DNA from: CAZYBG01 sp964645155
GTDB taxonomy: Bacteria > Pseudomonadota > Alphaproteobacteria > Rhodobacterales > Rhodobacteraceae
Assembly (NCBI GenBank): GCA_964645155.1
Contig: CAZYBG010000013.1
Location: 1 to 53,518, forward strand
Direction of reading: 5' to 3'
DNA: 53,518 bases
In this document: positions 53,436 through 53,518 of the stretch, piece after piece
Layout of the letters: every line of letters begins with the position of its first letter
Numbering within the stretch: position 1 is the stretch's first letter
Position numbers and translations under genes: made by a program
The notes under the pieces: model-generated
Database searches by the model: none
The model's input: the letters and a program-made list of their open reading frames with translations, nothing else
Told to the model about the DNA's origin: nothing

Positions 53436-53518
53436 GCGGTTAGCAAACACGAGGAAAAACCTCTTCCGTTCCAACATCTTAGCGGAGGAAAGTGGCAGCC
53501 CGTAGGGGGCACTGAAGA

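Noticed and set aside
53493..53518. Possible reverse-strand tRNA 3' end (GCCCGTAGGGG) next to the integrase remnant
   Set aside because: The expected T-loop sequence (TTCGAA-type) is not present; the following bases read GCACTGAAGA and the window ends.

Overview
The window is high-GC DNA with the look of an alphaproteobacterium of the Rhodobacterales (Paracoccus/Rhodobacter type). Supporting signs are GTG and TTG starts, many ABC-transporter operons with stop/start overlaps, a DUF1127 protein, a Zur/znu locus behind an AT-rich palindrome, and a betaine-transport/dimethylglycine-dehydrogenase-like cluster. This placement is inferred from gene content; there is no rRNA or other phylogenetic marker. 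I found no rRNA, tRNA or CRISPR array.

Region by region. (1) 1-7.3 kb: the 3' end of an acetoin-dehydrogenase-type E2 (peripheral-subunit-binding domain plus alpha/beta hydrolase), then a sugar-type ABC importer (binding protein, double ATPase, two permeases) overlapping a two-gene DhaK/DhaL kinase. This looks like import and phosphorylation of a small ketose or related compound. (2) 7.6-8.9 kb: a DEAD-box RNA helicase. (3) 9.1-26.2 kb: a large island for cyclic ureides (hydantoins, dihydropyrimidines, N-carbamoyl amino acids). It holds a GntR regulator with two winged helices, a binding-protein-like protein with no signal peptide, ATP-dependent hydantoinase HyuA/HyuB, an M20 L-carbamoylase-like amidohydrolase, a PotABCD-type importer, a hydantoin racemase, a D-carbamoylase, a D-hydantoinase/dihydropyrimidinase, a CE4 deacetylase-family hydrolase, a small CxxC protein and a COG0523 GTPase. 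(4) 26.3-29.4 kb: an unrecognised exported protein, a DUF1127 protein, a DJ-1/AraC regulator and a transposase relic.

(5) 29.5-37.1 kb: zinc homeostasis. A COG0523 GTPase diverges from zur-microprotein-znuC-znuB-znuA-COG0523 GTPase-WD40-alpha/beta hydrolase-small protein, with a perfect Zur-like palindrome between the two transcription units. (6) 37.3-47.2 kb: a DeoR regulator diverges from a glycine-betaine-type importer (binding protein, ATPase, tandem-duplicated permease), followed by a choline-kinase-like phosphotransferase and a dimethylglycine/sarcosine-dehydrogenase-like flavoprotein, then a methyltransferase and a second phosphotransferase. This suggests uptake and demethylation of a methylated amine. 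(7) 47.3-52.9 kb: a complete leftward oligopeptide/dipeptide ABC importer. (8) 53.1-53.5 kb: an IS3-type orfA fragment abutting a tyrosine-recombinase C-terminus, the debris of a mobile element.

The most interesting parts are the hydantoin island, which pairs enzymes of both stereochemistries with a likely cytosolic binding-protein-derived sensor, and the zinc operon, whose unusual members include a Zur lacking the usual sensor-site ligands, a 33-residue membrane microprotein and an alpha/beta hydrolase without its nucleophile.
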